A stretch of DNA of 17,450 bases, taken from assembly GCA_003132865.1 (NCBI GenBank), contig PKYZ01000715.1:1-17450 (forward strand), in the 5' to 3' direction. The translations under genes and the position numbers were made by a program. A model generated the notes under the pieces. It was not told the origin of the DNA and ran no database searches. It saw only the letters and a list, made by a program, of their open reading frames with translations. Source of the DNA: Bryobacterales bacterium (GTDB taxonomy: Bacteria > Acidobacteriota > Terriglobia > Bryobacterales > Bryobacteraceae). Each line of letters starts with the position of its first letter. The stretch's first letter is position 1. Of this stretch, positions 1-6,218 are shown in pieces.

Positions 1-1
1 G

Positions 2-139
2 CGCGGAGCCCAATCGCCCCTGGAAAGGCTGTTGAATCAAGCCAGCGCGGGGACGCGCGGCGATCCTGGCGTGGTCCCCACCAACTGGGGCATCGGGCTC
101 ACCACGCTGCGCAGTATTCCCAACGACGCCCAAAAGTAA
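2..139 (+). CDS. C-terminal tail of an unidentified protein (5' end outside window)
   Basis: An open frame enters from the left edge and ends at the TAA at 137-139, giving the last 45 residues of a protein. The tail is rich in Gly, Pro, Asn and Thr and ends in PNDAQK. I see no motif that names a family, so no function is given. It converges on the chimeric minus-strand ORF that ends at 179, leaving 39 bp between the two stop codons. A weak bulged stem (around 148-165, loop TGAT) lies in that gap and could be a poor terminator, but it has no T-tract. The frame has ordinary high-GC codon use, which supports a real gene end. Confidence 0.5.
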   Translation, partial: RGAQSPLERLLNQASAGTRGDPGVVPTNWGIGLTTLRSIPNDAQK

Positions 140-178
140 TCTGAGTTGCGGGGAAGAGTGATCTCTCCTGACGCTTGA

Positions 179-646
179 TCAGTTCCTGGGAAGCTGCGCG
201 GCACTCCACCCGCCGCCCAGCGCCATCTGCAGTTGTGCGCTGGCTACGATGCGGCGCGCGGCCAGCGCCGCGGCGGCGCGTTCGTCGGTCAACTCGATGG
301 TCTGGTTGGTGAGAACTTCCAGGTACGCGGCCAGTCCGCGCCTGTAGCGGAGCAAGGAGAGGCTGGTGCTTTGCTTCGCCGCATCCACCGCCCGCTGCTG
401 CGCCACGGCCTCCTGCTCCAGCACGCGCATGGTCGCAAGCGAAACCGCCATCAATGCCGGCTGGGCATTCTCGGTGAGGGTGAGCGCTTCGGCCGGCCCT
501 TCGAACGCAATCGCGCTCAGCTTGGCGCCGAGCGCCGCGTCGACCTCGTCGAACACCTGGCGAGCGGGCGCGAAATTCGCCGCCAGCACTTTGCCCATAC
601 CAACCGTCTGGCTGCCCTGGCCGGGAAATACGAAAGCGACCGCCAT
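179..646 (-). pseudogene. Chimeric ORF: FabD N-terminus joined to C-terminus of a NodT/TolC-type efflux outer-membrane protein
   Basis: This 155-residue ORF is two unrelated pieces in one frame. Residues 1 to about 78 are the start of malonyl-CoA:ACP transacylase (FabD), with the family's FVFPGQGSQTVGMG motif and a TENAQPALMA stretch. FabD proteins are about 310 residues. The active-site GHSLGE motif, normally near residue 90, is absent, so the product cannot be a transacylase. Residues from about 79 to 155 match the end of RND-type outer-membrane efflux factors: a helical Gln/Ala-rich stretch, LRYRRGLAAYLEVLTNQ, and the terminal ALGGGW. The join lies within residues 75-82 (401-424), where both parents plausibly encode a similar Glu-Gln-Glu-Ala stretch. 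An AGGGG ribosome site sits just before the ATG at 646. The FabD part looks alphaproteobacterial and the efflux part probably belongs to the resident genome. The product is almost certainly non-functional, whether the join is biological or artefactual. Confidence 0.85.
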
Positions 647-684
647 TGCCCCTCACAATCTCGTCTTTTTGCCGGAATTGGGCC

Positions 685-713
685 GAAAGACACCGCAAGA
701 AGGGTCCTGTCAA
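685..713 (-). promoter_or_regulatory. Candidate promoter of the fabD start
   Basis: On the minus strand there is a perfect -35 hexamer TTGACA (713-708). A 17-nt spacer follows, then a weak -10, TCTTTC (690-685), about 40 nt upstream of the ATG at 646. The strong -35 with a poor -10 is plausible for an alphaproteobacterial housekeeping gene. The call is inferred from hexamers and spacing only. Confidence 0.4.
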
Positions 714-790
714 GTTAAGCCGGTCCCGGTAACCAAGCGAAAAGACTCGCCGGGCTAAAGTGGGTTTTTATTGCCCGATAAGGCGCTTTG

Positions 791-1027
791 ATGCCCGAAT
801 TTGCCACCGAACAGGACCTTGCGCGCGCCCGCAGCGTTGCCGCGTTCCGCCAGCAATTGCTGCAGGACAATCTCGAATGGCTGCTGGACGCACTCAAAAA
901 GATGCGCCGGGCCGACGATCCCAGCCCGGAATCGGCCCGCCAGATGCGCGAAGGCGTCGACCTCGCGGTCCAGCTTGCCGACCGGCTGCAGCAGGCCGCC
1001 CAAGACCGGGGCCCGCAGGTAGCCTAA
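791..1027 (+). CDS. Small hypothetical helical protein between fabD and rpsF
   Basis: A 78-residue protein with no family I recognise. It is highly charged and almost free of beta-formers. Residues about 6-45 and 50-75 look like two long amphipathic helices rich in Ala, Arg, Gln and Leu, so a small helical-hairpin or coiled-coil protein is likely. There is no signal peptide or membrane segment. The ATG at 791 is chosen over the TTG just before it because TAAGG (779-783) lies 7 nt upstream. It is transcribed divergently from the fabD start and ahead of rpsF. Its place between fabD and rpsF makes it part of the alphaproteobacterial-looking block. Function unknown. Confidence 0.6.
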   Translation: MPEFATEQDLARARSVAAFRQQLLQDNLEWLLDALKKMRRADDPSPESARQMREGVDLAVQLADRLQQAAQDRGPQVA

Positions 1028-1054
1028 CCTCTCGCGTTTGTGTGGCGCTTTTGC

Positions 1055-1084
1055 TTGCCTTTTTCGGCCCGATCCGCCTATAAC
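1055..1084 (+). promoter_or_regulatory. Candidate promoter of rpsF-rpsR
   Basis: TTGCCT (1055-1060) and TATAAC (1079-1084) are 18 nt apart. Initiation would fall near 1091 and give a leader of about 175 nt before rpsF. This is the best-spaced hexamer pair in the 237-bp gap between the small hypothetical gene and rpsF. Inferred from sequence only. Confidence 0.4.
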
Positions 1085-1190
1085 CCGCGCGTTCCGTCGA
1101 TCCTGGTTGGGAGCTGAACGGACGGCCGTTTCAAATAGAATCGGTAGGGCCGCTGCGCCCGACGTCCCGTGTTCCCGCCTTCAGAGCATT

Positions 1191-1212
1191 CGAGCCTTTC
1201 CCGAAGGGCTCG
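1191..1212 (+). promoter_or_regulatory. Leader hairpin of rpsF, candidate S6:S18 autoregulatory element
   Basis: A perfect 6-bp stem (CGAGCC at 1191-1196 with GGCTCG at 1207-1212) closes a 10-nt loop that contains CCG at 1201-1203. It lies 52 nt before the rpsF start. Published work describes an mRNA leader motif, bound by the S6:S18 complex in many bacteria, with a conserved CCG in a loop resembling the 16S rRNA site. The place and the loop sequence fit, but I could not compare against a covariance model. Confidence 0.4.
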
Positions 1213-1264
1213 AGGGGCTAGGCGCCAGGGTCGAGGACATGGGTCAACAAGGGAAAGGCATTTC

Positions 1265-1723
1265 ATGCCGCTATACGAACACGTCTATCTTGCGCGCCAG
1301 GATCTCGCGGCGCAGCAGGTCGAGGAATTGACGGCCAAGCTCTCGGCCATCATCACCGAAGCCGGCGGCAAGATCGCCAAGACCGAATATTGGGGGATGA
1401 AGTCCCTCAACTACCGCATCCGCAAGAACCGCAAAGCGCATATGACGCTGCTCAACGTCGACGCGGCGCCGGCGGCCCTCAACGAAATCGAGCGCCAGGA
1501 GCGTCTCAACGAAGACGTCCTGCGTTACCTCACCATTCGCGTCGAGGAGCACGAGGAAGGCCCCTCCGCGATGATGCGCAAGTCCGATCGCGACGATCGT
1601 GGCGACCGCGGAGATCGTGGTGACCGCGGCGACCGTGGCGATCGTGGACGCGGCGAACGCCGCCCGCGGCGCGACGAAGGCGACGACGACGCCCGGCCCG
1701 CGGCCGCAGCGGTGGAGGAATAA
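1265..1723 (+). CDS. rpsF: 30S ribosomal protein S6
   Basis: A 152-residue ribosomal protein S6, a primary or secondary binder of 16S rRNA that pairs with S18 on the small-subunit platform. The opening [13 protein letters not shown], the [11 protein letters not shown] and [11 protein letters not shown] segments and the [21 protein letters not shown] region are characteristic of Rhizobiales S6. The globular domain ends near residue 100. The rest is a low-complexity charged tail with six DRG tripeptides (residues 111-128), then an Arg- and Asp-rich part and a final Glu-Glu, the type of end RimK ligases extend in enterobacteria. The ATG at 1265 is chosen because a GGGAAAGG ribosome site precedes it at proper spacing; the open frame further upstream is not conserved S6. 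It is followed by rpsR after 3 bases, so the two are co-transcribed. It looks intact and functional. Confidence 0.97.
   Translation: MPLYEHVYLARQDLAAQQVEELTAKLSAIITEAGGKIAKTEYWGMKSLNYRIRKNRKAHMTLLNVDAAPAALNEIERQERLNEDVLRYLTIRVEEHEEGPSAMMRKSDRDDRGDRGDRGDRGDRGDRGRGERRPRRDEGDDDARPAAAAVEE
1595..1648 (+). repeat. Six 9-bp tandem units encoding DRG in the S6 tail
   Basis: Six consecutive units of pattern GAY CGY GGN encode Asp-Arg-Gly repeats in the S6 C-terminal extension. Units differ only at third codon positions. Such runs can gain or lose units by replication slippage without changing the frame. Confidence 0.9.
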
Positions 1724-1726
1724 CGC

Positions 1727-1996
1727 ATGGCATTCGGATCATCCCAGGGTGCTGGCGACGCTGGCGGCGGCGCGCGCAGGCCGTTTTTTCGCCGGCGCAA
1801 GACCTGTCCGTTCTCGGGCGCCAACGCGCCAAAGATCGACTACAAGGACGTCAAGCTGTTGCAGCGCTACGTGTCGGAGCGCGGCAAGATCGTGCCGAGC
1901 CGCATCACCGCGGTGTCGGCCAAGAAGCAGCGCGAATTGGCGCAAGCGATCAAACGCTCGCGCTTCCTCGGCCTGCTGCCTTACGTCATCAAGTAA
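1727..1996 (+). CDS. rpsR: 30S ribosomal protein S18
   Basis: An 89-residue S18, normal length for alphaproteobacteria. A short Gly-rich N-terminus leads into [15 protein letters not shown], then a [20 protein letters not shown] core and the conserved end [15 protein letters not shown]18 sits on the 30S platform and forms a heterodimer with S6. The gene starts 3 bases after the rpsF stop, the standard rpsF-rpsR arrangement. The lone CxF cysteine motif is typical of this clade. Nothing is missing. In Rhizobiales the next genes are usually a DUF2232 membrane protein and rplI. Here only the start of DUF2232 follows. Confidence 0.97.
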   Translation: MAFGSSQGAGDAGGGARRPFFRRRKTCPFSGANAPKIDYKDVKLLQRYVSERGKIVPSRITAVSAKKQRELAQAIKRSRFLGLLPYVIK

Positions 1997-2065
1997 GGCG
2001 AAACATAACGAGCTGGCGGGGACACCCACCATGCCGATCGTTGGGACGGTTGTGGCCGTCTCTAA

Positions 2066-2082
2066 CCGCTCGAAAGGAGCGG
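2066..2082 (+). promoter_or_regulatory. Hairpin covering the ribosome-binding site before the DUF2232 start
   Basis: CCGCTC (2066-2071) pairs with GAGCGG (2077-2082) around the loop GAAAG. The only Shine-Dalgarno-like sequence before the ATG at 2094 (AAAGGAG, 2073-2079) lies inside the loop and 3' arm. Folding would hide it, so translation of the downstream ORF may be damped relative to rpsR. The spacing from GGAG to ATG is long (about 14 nt). Weak, sequence-only inference. Confidence 0.3.
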
Positions 2083-2093
2083 GACAGCTCGCG

Positions 2094-4655
2094 ATGATGC
2101 AGCTCGGACTCATTGGTATCGGTGCCGGCGCCGCGGCGGCTTTGCTGTTCGCCTCGGTGACGTCGGGCGCGTGGCTGTCGATTCCGCTGTTCTATCTCGC
2201 GCCATTGCCGATCATGATCGCCGGCCTCGGCTGGAGCCACTGGGCGGCGCTGATCGCCGCGCTGGCGGGCGCGGGCCTGCCGCGGATCGCGCGGCCACAA
2301 ACCGAGCCGTTATACCTGCTCACCTACGATCATGGCGGGCTGGTGCTGTGGGGCATCGAGCATTTCGCGGAAAAGCTGCGCGATGCGGCCGCCTGGCTCG
2401 ACCGCTACCCGAACTTCAAAATCGGGCTCGACAACGAAGCCTACACCTACGACTATCTGGCCGAGCGCGATCCGCACCTGCTCGCGGAATTGCGCCGCAT
2501 GCTCGACCGTTACACCGGCCGCTTCGGCATCGGCACGTGCACGTACGGACAGCCGCTCTCCACGTTCATCAACGAAGAATCCAACATCCGCCAGATCGGG
2601 TATGCGCTCGACGCCGAGCGGCGGCATTTCGGCCGCACGCCGCCGTTCTACTTGATGAGCGAGCACGCCATGCACAGCCAGTTGCCGCAGATCCTCACCG
2701 GCTTCGGGTTCCAGGGCGCCATCATGCGCACCCACTTCCAGATGTACGGCTACAACCCCACATTCGATGCGCCCGTGGGATGGTGGACCGGTGCGGACGG
2801 CTCGCGCATCGCGGCTGTGCCGACATACAAGGGTGAAGGCGCGGAATTTGGCCGCACAACCAGCGACAACTGGATTCTGACGCGGTGCCCGGGGCCGGAA
2901 TGCAAAGGCTCGCTGGAACAGTTTCGCGCGCAGTTTGCCCACATCCATCCGCTGCTCGCCACGCGCGCCGACGATTCGGACCTGCGCCGCGAAGACCTGG
3001 TGAAGGACACGCAGGGCAATCCGGAGTACCGCTGGGTGCTGCTCGAAGACCTGCCCGGCGTGTTGCCCAAGCCCGAAGCCATCTTCAAGACCGCGCCGAA
3101 CGACTTCAACGTCCGCATGCCGTGCGGCTATTGCGGCAACGAAATCTGGAATCGCTGCCGCGCGGCGGAGGTCGCGGTCCTCACCGCCGAGCGCATGGCC
3201 ACCGTGGAACTGCTCACCGGCGGAGAGAACCGGGAAGCGGAACTCGACCGGGCGTGGAAGAACCTGCTGGTGGCGCAGCATCATGACGTGCAGATCTGCG
3301 GTCTGCTGCCGGAGGCGCACAAATTTCTGGGAGCTTCGCTCGAATCGTCCGCAGGCGTCTGCGCCGCCGCGATGCGCCACGCCGCGGCCCACATGGCCGG
3401 CGGGAAGCTCGTGCAAATCACCGTGTTCAATCCGCGGTCATGGGCCGGCCCCGAATGGGTAGAAGCCGAATTCACGCTGCCGCGGCGCGCGGCCAAAGCC
3501 ATCCGGGTGCTGCACCAGGGCAAGGAAGTCCCCAGCGTGCTGGTCTCGGCGCTACGCGCGTCGGATGACAACCTGCAACAAGCGCGGGTGGCGATCCTCG
3601 CCGATCCGCCGCCGCTGGGCTTCGCCTCGTACGAAGTGGCGCCGTCCGAAGAGCGCACGGCGCTGTCGCCGCAACCCTATTGGGGAATCGAGTTCGGTCC
3701 GCACGGTGGCATCGCCGCCATCGTAAGCCGCGGTTCCGGCCGCACGCTGCTGCGCGACGCCCGATTTGCGGGCACCATCGACGGCCAGCCGTGCGTTTCG
3801 GAGGGAGCCTGGCGCACGCTTCCCGCTCCGCCCAACGCGCGCTGGCTGACGGCCCGCGAAGAAGGCGCGATCGGCGGCATCCCGTATCGGCTGCACCTGA
3901 CCGCGTGGGCCGATTCGCCGCGCCTCGATTTCCGGGCCAGTTTTGAATTCGACGGTCAGAAGATCGGCCTGCTCAGCGACAACAAACGCGACACGCACGC
4001 GCCCTTCGTCCACGAGGAGAAGCTGCGCTTCAAGCTGTTCCCGGCGGTCGGTGACGATGCCACCGGCGTCCGCGATCTGCCGTTCGTAATCGCCCCGACT
4101 CTGGGCAAGTACATCAACGGCAACTACTGGACGGCGCTGGGCGGCTCCCAGGGCGGTGTGGCGATCTTCAATCGCGGCGCCATGGGCAGCGTGCGGGAGA
4201 CCAATGGCGGCCTATCGATCCCCCTCGCTTACTCCATGTACTATGTGTGGGGAACCAGGATCCTGTCGGGCGAATACAGTTATGAGTTTTCACTCTTCCC
4301 GTTTGAAGGGCCCTGGACGGAGGCCGGGCTGCATCGCCGCGCGCTCGAATACAATTTCCCGCTCCGCGCGATGGCAGGCGAACCGGGCAGCGGGAAGATG
4401 GGAGACCGCATCGCCCCGTTTGACATCGCCGCCGAAGGCGTCGTCGTGTCGGCATGTTACACGCGCAGCGGCAAGCCGTACCTGCGCATGTACGAGCATC
4501 GCGGCTTGCCCGATTCGGCCGCCCTCGGCTATCAAAGCAGGCAGGGCAAATTCACGGAAACGGATCTGCGCGGCAACCCCATCGGCGCCGCCAATTCGCC
4601 GCTGCGGTTCGCGCCGTGGCAGATTCGCACCTTGCGGCTCGACGATCTCGGATAG
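2094..4655 (+). CDS. Chimeric ORF: DUF2232 membrane N-terminus joined to a GH38-type alpha-mannosidase
   Basis: An 853-residue ORF. Residues 1 to about 58 form hydrophobic helices (LIGIGAGAAAALLFASV, LSIPLFYLAPLPIMIAGLG, HWAALIAAL) like the start of the DUF2232 protein found after rpsR in Rhizobiales. From about residue 60 on, after LAGAGLPRIARPQ, it becomes a GH38-type glycosidase: a substrate-domain start YLLTYDHGG (73-82), a region SEHAMHSQLPQIL (189-201) in the place of the family's PDTFGxSxQLPQIL nucleophile motif, an AQHHD motif (394-398), then the long beta-sandwich domains to the C-terminus. The family hydrolyses alpha-mannosides. Here the aspartate nucleophile position seems replaced, so the activity is uncertain. 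The LAGAGL stretch could equally be the end of the enzyme's own lost signal peptide, which marks the join at about 2260-2285. As encoded, the enzyme would be anchored by foreign membrane helices. The catalytic part itself looks complete. Confidence 0.8.
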   Translation: MMQLGLIGIGAGAAAALLFASVTSGAWLSIPLFYLAPLPIMIAGLGWSHWAALIAALAGAGLPRIARPQTEPLYLLTYDHGGLVLWGIEHFAEKLRDAAAWLDRYPNFKIGLDNEAYTYDYLAERDPHLLAELRRMLDRYTGRFGIGTCTYGQPLSTFINEESNIRQIGYALDAERRHFGRTPPFYLMSEHAMHSQLPQILTGFGFQGAIMRTHFQMYGYNPTFDAPVGWWTGADGSRIAAVPTYKGEGAEFGRTTSDNWILTRCPGPECKGSLEQFRAQFAHIHPLLATRADDSDLRREDLVKDTQGNPEYRWVLLEDLPGVLPKPEAIFKTAPNDFNVRMPCGYCGNEIWNRCRAAEVAVLTAERMATVELLTGGENREAELDRAWKNLLVAQHHDVQICGLLPEAHKFLGASLESSAGVCAAAMRHAAAHMAGGKLVQITVFNPRSWAGPEWVEAEFTLPRRAAKAIRVLHQGKEVPSVLVSALRASDDNLQQARVAILADPPPLGFASYEVAPSEERTALSPQPYWGIEFGPHGGIAAIVSRGSGRTLLRDARFAGTIDGQPCVSEGAWRTLPAPPNARWLTAREEGAIGGIPYRLHLTAWADSPRLDFRASFEFDGQKIGLLSDNKRDTHAPFVHEEKLRFKLFPAVGDDATGVRDLPFVIAPTLGKYINGNYWTALGGSQGGVAIFNRGAMGSVRETNGGLSIPLAYSMYYVWGTRILSGEYSYEFSLFPFEGPWTEAGLHRRALEYNFPLRAMAGEPGSGKMGDRIAPFDIAAEGVVVSACYTRSGKPYLRMYEHRGLPDSAALGYQSRQGKFTETDLRGNPIGAANSPLRFAPWQIRTLRLDDLG

Positions 4656-4664
4656 CATTGTAGG

Positions 4665-5405
4665 ATGCCACTAAGGAAACGGTCAAGGCATGTCGCCTCC
4701 GCCTCCGCCGTATTGCTCGCCTGCGTCGCCGCGGCCCAGACCAGGCCCGGGATTTTCCGTATCCAGCCAGTGCGGCCCGTCGACGAACTGCGCGCAGCGG
4801 CACTCGCCGCCAAGCCTCCCGCCGAGCCGGGGAGTTTCCGTAAATCCGACCTGGTGGACCTGGCAGCACTCGATCCCCACATCAAGCTGGACATCCGCTA
4901 CGCGACTTCGGACAACTTCCTGAGCACGCCGGTCTACTCGTCGGCGCGCGCCTTCATGCAGCGTCCCGCGGCGGAGGCGCTGCTGCGCGCGCACCGCGAA
5001 CTGGCGACGCAAGGCTACGGACTACTGATTTTCGATGCCTACCGGCCCTGGTATGTCACCAGAATATTCTGGGACGCCACTCCCCCGGACAAACATGAGT
5101 TTGTGGCCAACCCCGCGGAGGGGTCGCGCCACAATCGCGGGTGCGCCGTCGATCTGTCGCTCTACGATCTGAAGACAGGGCGCGAAATCGAGATGACCGG
5201 CGTGTATGACGAGATGTCCGAGCGGTCCTATCCGGACTACGCCGGAGGCACGGCGGAGCAGCGCGCGCACAGGCAACTGCTGCGGCGCGCAATGGAGAAG
5301 CAGGGATTCACCGTGTTCCCATCCGAGTGGTGGCATTTCGACTACCGCGACTGGAAGGAGTACGCGATTCAAAACGTCCCCTTCGAGACCATCGCAAACA
5401 GGTGA
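4665..5405 (+). CDS. Exported D-Ala-D-Ala dipeptidase, VanX/DdpX family (peptidase M15D)
   Basis: A 246-residue zinc dipeptidase that cleaves D-alanyl-D-alanine. The catalytic set of VanX is visible: the arginine in DAYRPW (R127), zinc ligands in SRHNRGCAVD (H156, D163), and EWWHFDY with the catalytic base E221 and third zinc ligand H224. Residues 1-24 form a basic start plus hydrophobic core ending VAAAQ, a likely Sec signal peptide, so it acts in the periplasm. VanX itself is about 200 residues and cytoplasmic. An exported form suggests recycling of wall-derived D-Ala-D-Ala, as proposed for periplasmic homologues, rather than vancomycin resistance. No vanH, vanA or vanRS genes are nearby. 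The gene starts 9 bp after the GH38 stop and may share its transcript. It converges on the next minus-strand gene, with 15 bp between the stops. Confidence 0.9.
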   Translation: MPLRKRSRHVASASAVLLACVAAAQTRPGIFRIQPVRPVDELRAAALAAKPPAEPGSFRKSDLVDLAALDPHIKLDIRYATSDNFLSTPVYSSARAFMQRPAAEALLRAHRELATQGYGLLIFDAYRPWYVTRIFWDATPPDKHEFVANPAEGSRHNRGCAVDLSLYDLKTGREIEMTGVYDEMSERSYPDYAGGTAEQRAHRQLLRRAMEKQGFTVFPSEWWHFDYRDWKEYAIQNVPFETIANR

Positions 5406-5420
5406 TGCACCTTCGGCATT

Positions 5421-6218
5421 TCATCGGGACCACGCGATCCCGCGGCCAAGCACGAAGATAAACACAAGGCTCGCGGCGCTAGCCGTTGCGATCCAGGCGG
5501 CGCTGCGCGGAATCGACGCAACGTGCCCTTCTTCGCTGGGGATGCTCCCCCGCATCATCCAAGGCAGGCTCAGCAGGCCGGCATTTGCGCCCAAAGTAGA
5601 GGGCAGCGCGGATGCTATGACATAGAACAGTCCCATGGGATTGAACAAGCCCCCGATGCCGGCCAGAATCCCGTCCGTGAAATAAGGCGTCCAGCACAAC
5701 GCACGAAGTCTTCCCGGCGCTTCTCCTTTGCCGCGAAATGCCTTCAGCTTGGCGGCCACTACCAGCATGGACGCATAGTAAGAAATCACTCCCAGCACCA
5801 CCAGCCCAACCTGCCATATCCAGTGCGGTTCGAAGCCCCGGATCACCGCCGCCCAGTCGCCAAAGTTGAGAACGCCGGAAAACAAAAAGTAGCCGGTACC
5901 GGCAAAGAGGTTCCCTGCCATCGCAAGTACGAAGAAGTAGCGGGTAGCCGGTCTGTAGCGCCGCGGCCTGAGCAGCAGGATCCAGAAGATCGCCGCGAAC
6001 AGAAGGTTGACGAGGGTGCCATTCGCCGAGACCCATCGCGTCTCAATATCGCTCTGCAGCGCGACCGTGCTCATGGTCACGCGATGGGCTCCGCTCAGCC
6101 ACGCCGTTACCCCGTGGCCCAGCCCTTCGTGCAGAACATCCCCCAAGATGCAAGCAAGCGCTGAGATGGCAATCAACGTGAGCCTGTCGTCTTTGGCGGT
6201 AACCTCACTGGCGGGCAT
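5421..6218 (-). CDS. Multi-pass membrane protein with an M50-like HE...H motif
   Basis: A 265-residue protein with about six hydrophobic segments (near 13-30, 66-84, 95-115, 134-156, 180-222, 240-258). The first carries [17 protein letters not shown] (residues 28-43), which resembles the HExxH-type motif of M50 site-2 proteases. Here the two histidines (H30, H35) are one residue further apart than usual. A later VLNFGDW (117-122) could supply an Asp ligand, as in several M50-like families. I would call it an M50-like membrane protein; protease activity is not shown. The ATG at 6218 is preferred to the upstream TTG because AAGGGGA sits 6-7 nt before it. It overlaps the end of the upstream beta-propeller gene by 14 bp, so the two form an operon with translational coupling. 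Confidence 0.7.
   Translation of the reverse strand: MPASEVTAKDDRLTLIAISALACILGDVLHEGLGHGVTAWLSGAHRVTMSTVALQSDIETRWVSANGTLVNLLFAAIFWILLLRPRRYRPATRYFFVLAMAGNLFAGTGYFLFSGVLNFGDWAAVIRGFEPHWIWQVGLVVLGVISYYASMLVVAAKLKAFRGKGEAPGRLRALCWTPYFTDGILAGIGGLFNPMGLFYVIASALPSTLGANAGLLSLPWMMRGSIPSEEGHVASIPRSAAWIATASAASLVFIFVLGRGIAWSR

Noticed and set aside
233..758. Overlapping plus-strand open frames of 130-160 codons
   Set aside because: They are antisense to the FabD/efflux chimera, lack family motifs and reflect high-GC shadow frames.
1599..2093. Extension of the DUF2232-GH38 frame upstream to 1599
   Set aside because: It would overlap rpsF and rpsR, and the DUF2232 match begins exactly at the tandem ATG at 2094.
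2310..3416. Long minus-strand open frame of 368 codons
   Set aside because: It is antisense to the GH38 domain; its composition is that of a mirrored high-GC gene and no motif is seen.
4665..5405. Vancomycin resistance gene
   Set aside because: The exported form and the lack of vanH, vanA or regulators nearby do not support a resistance role.
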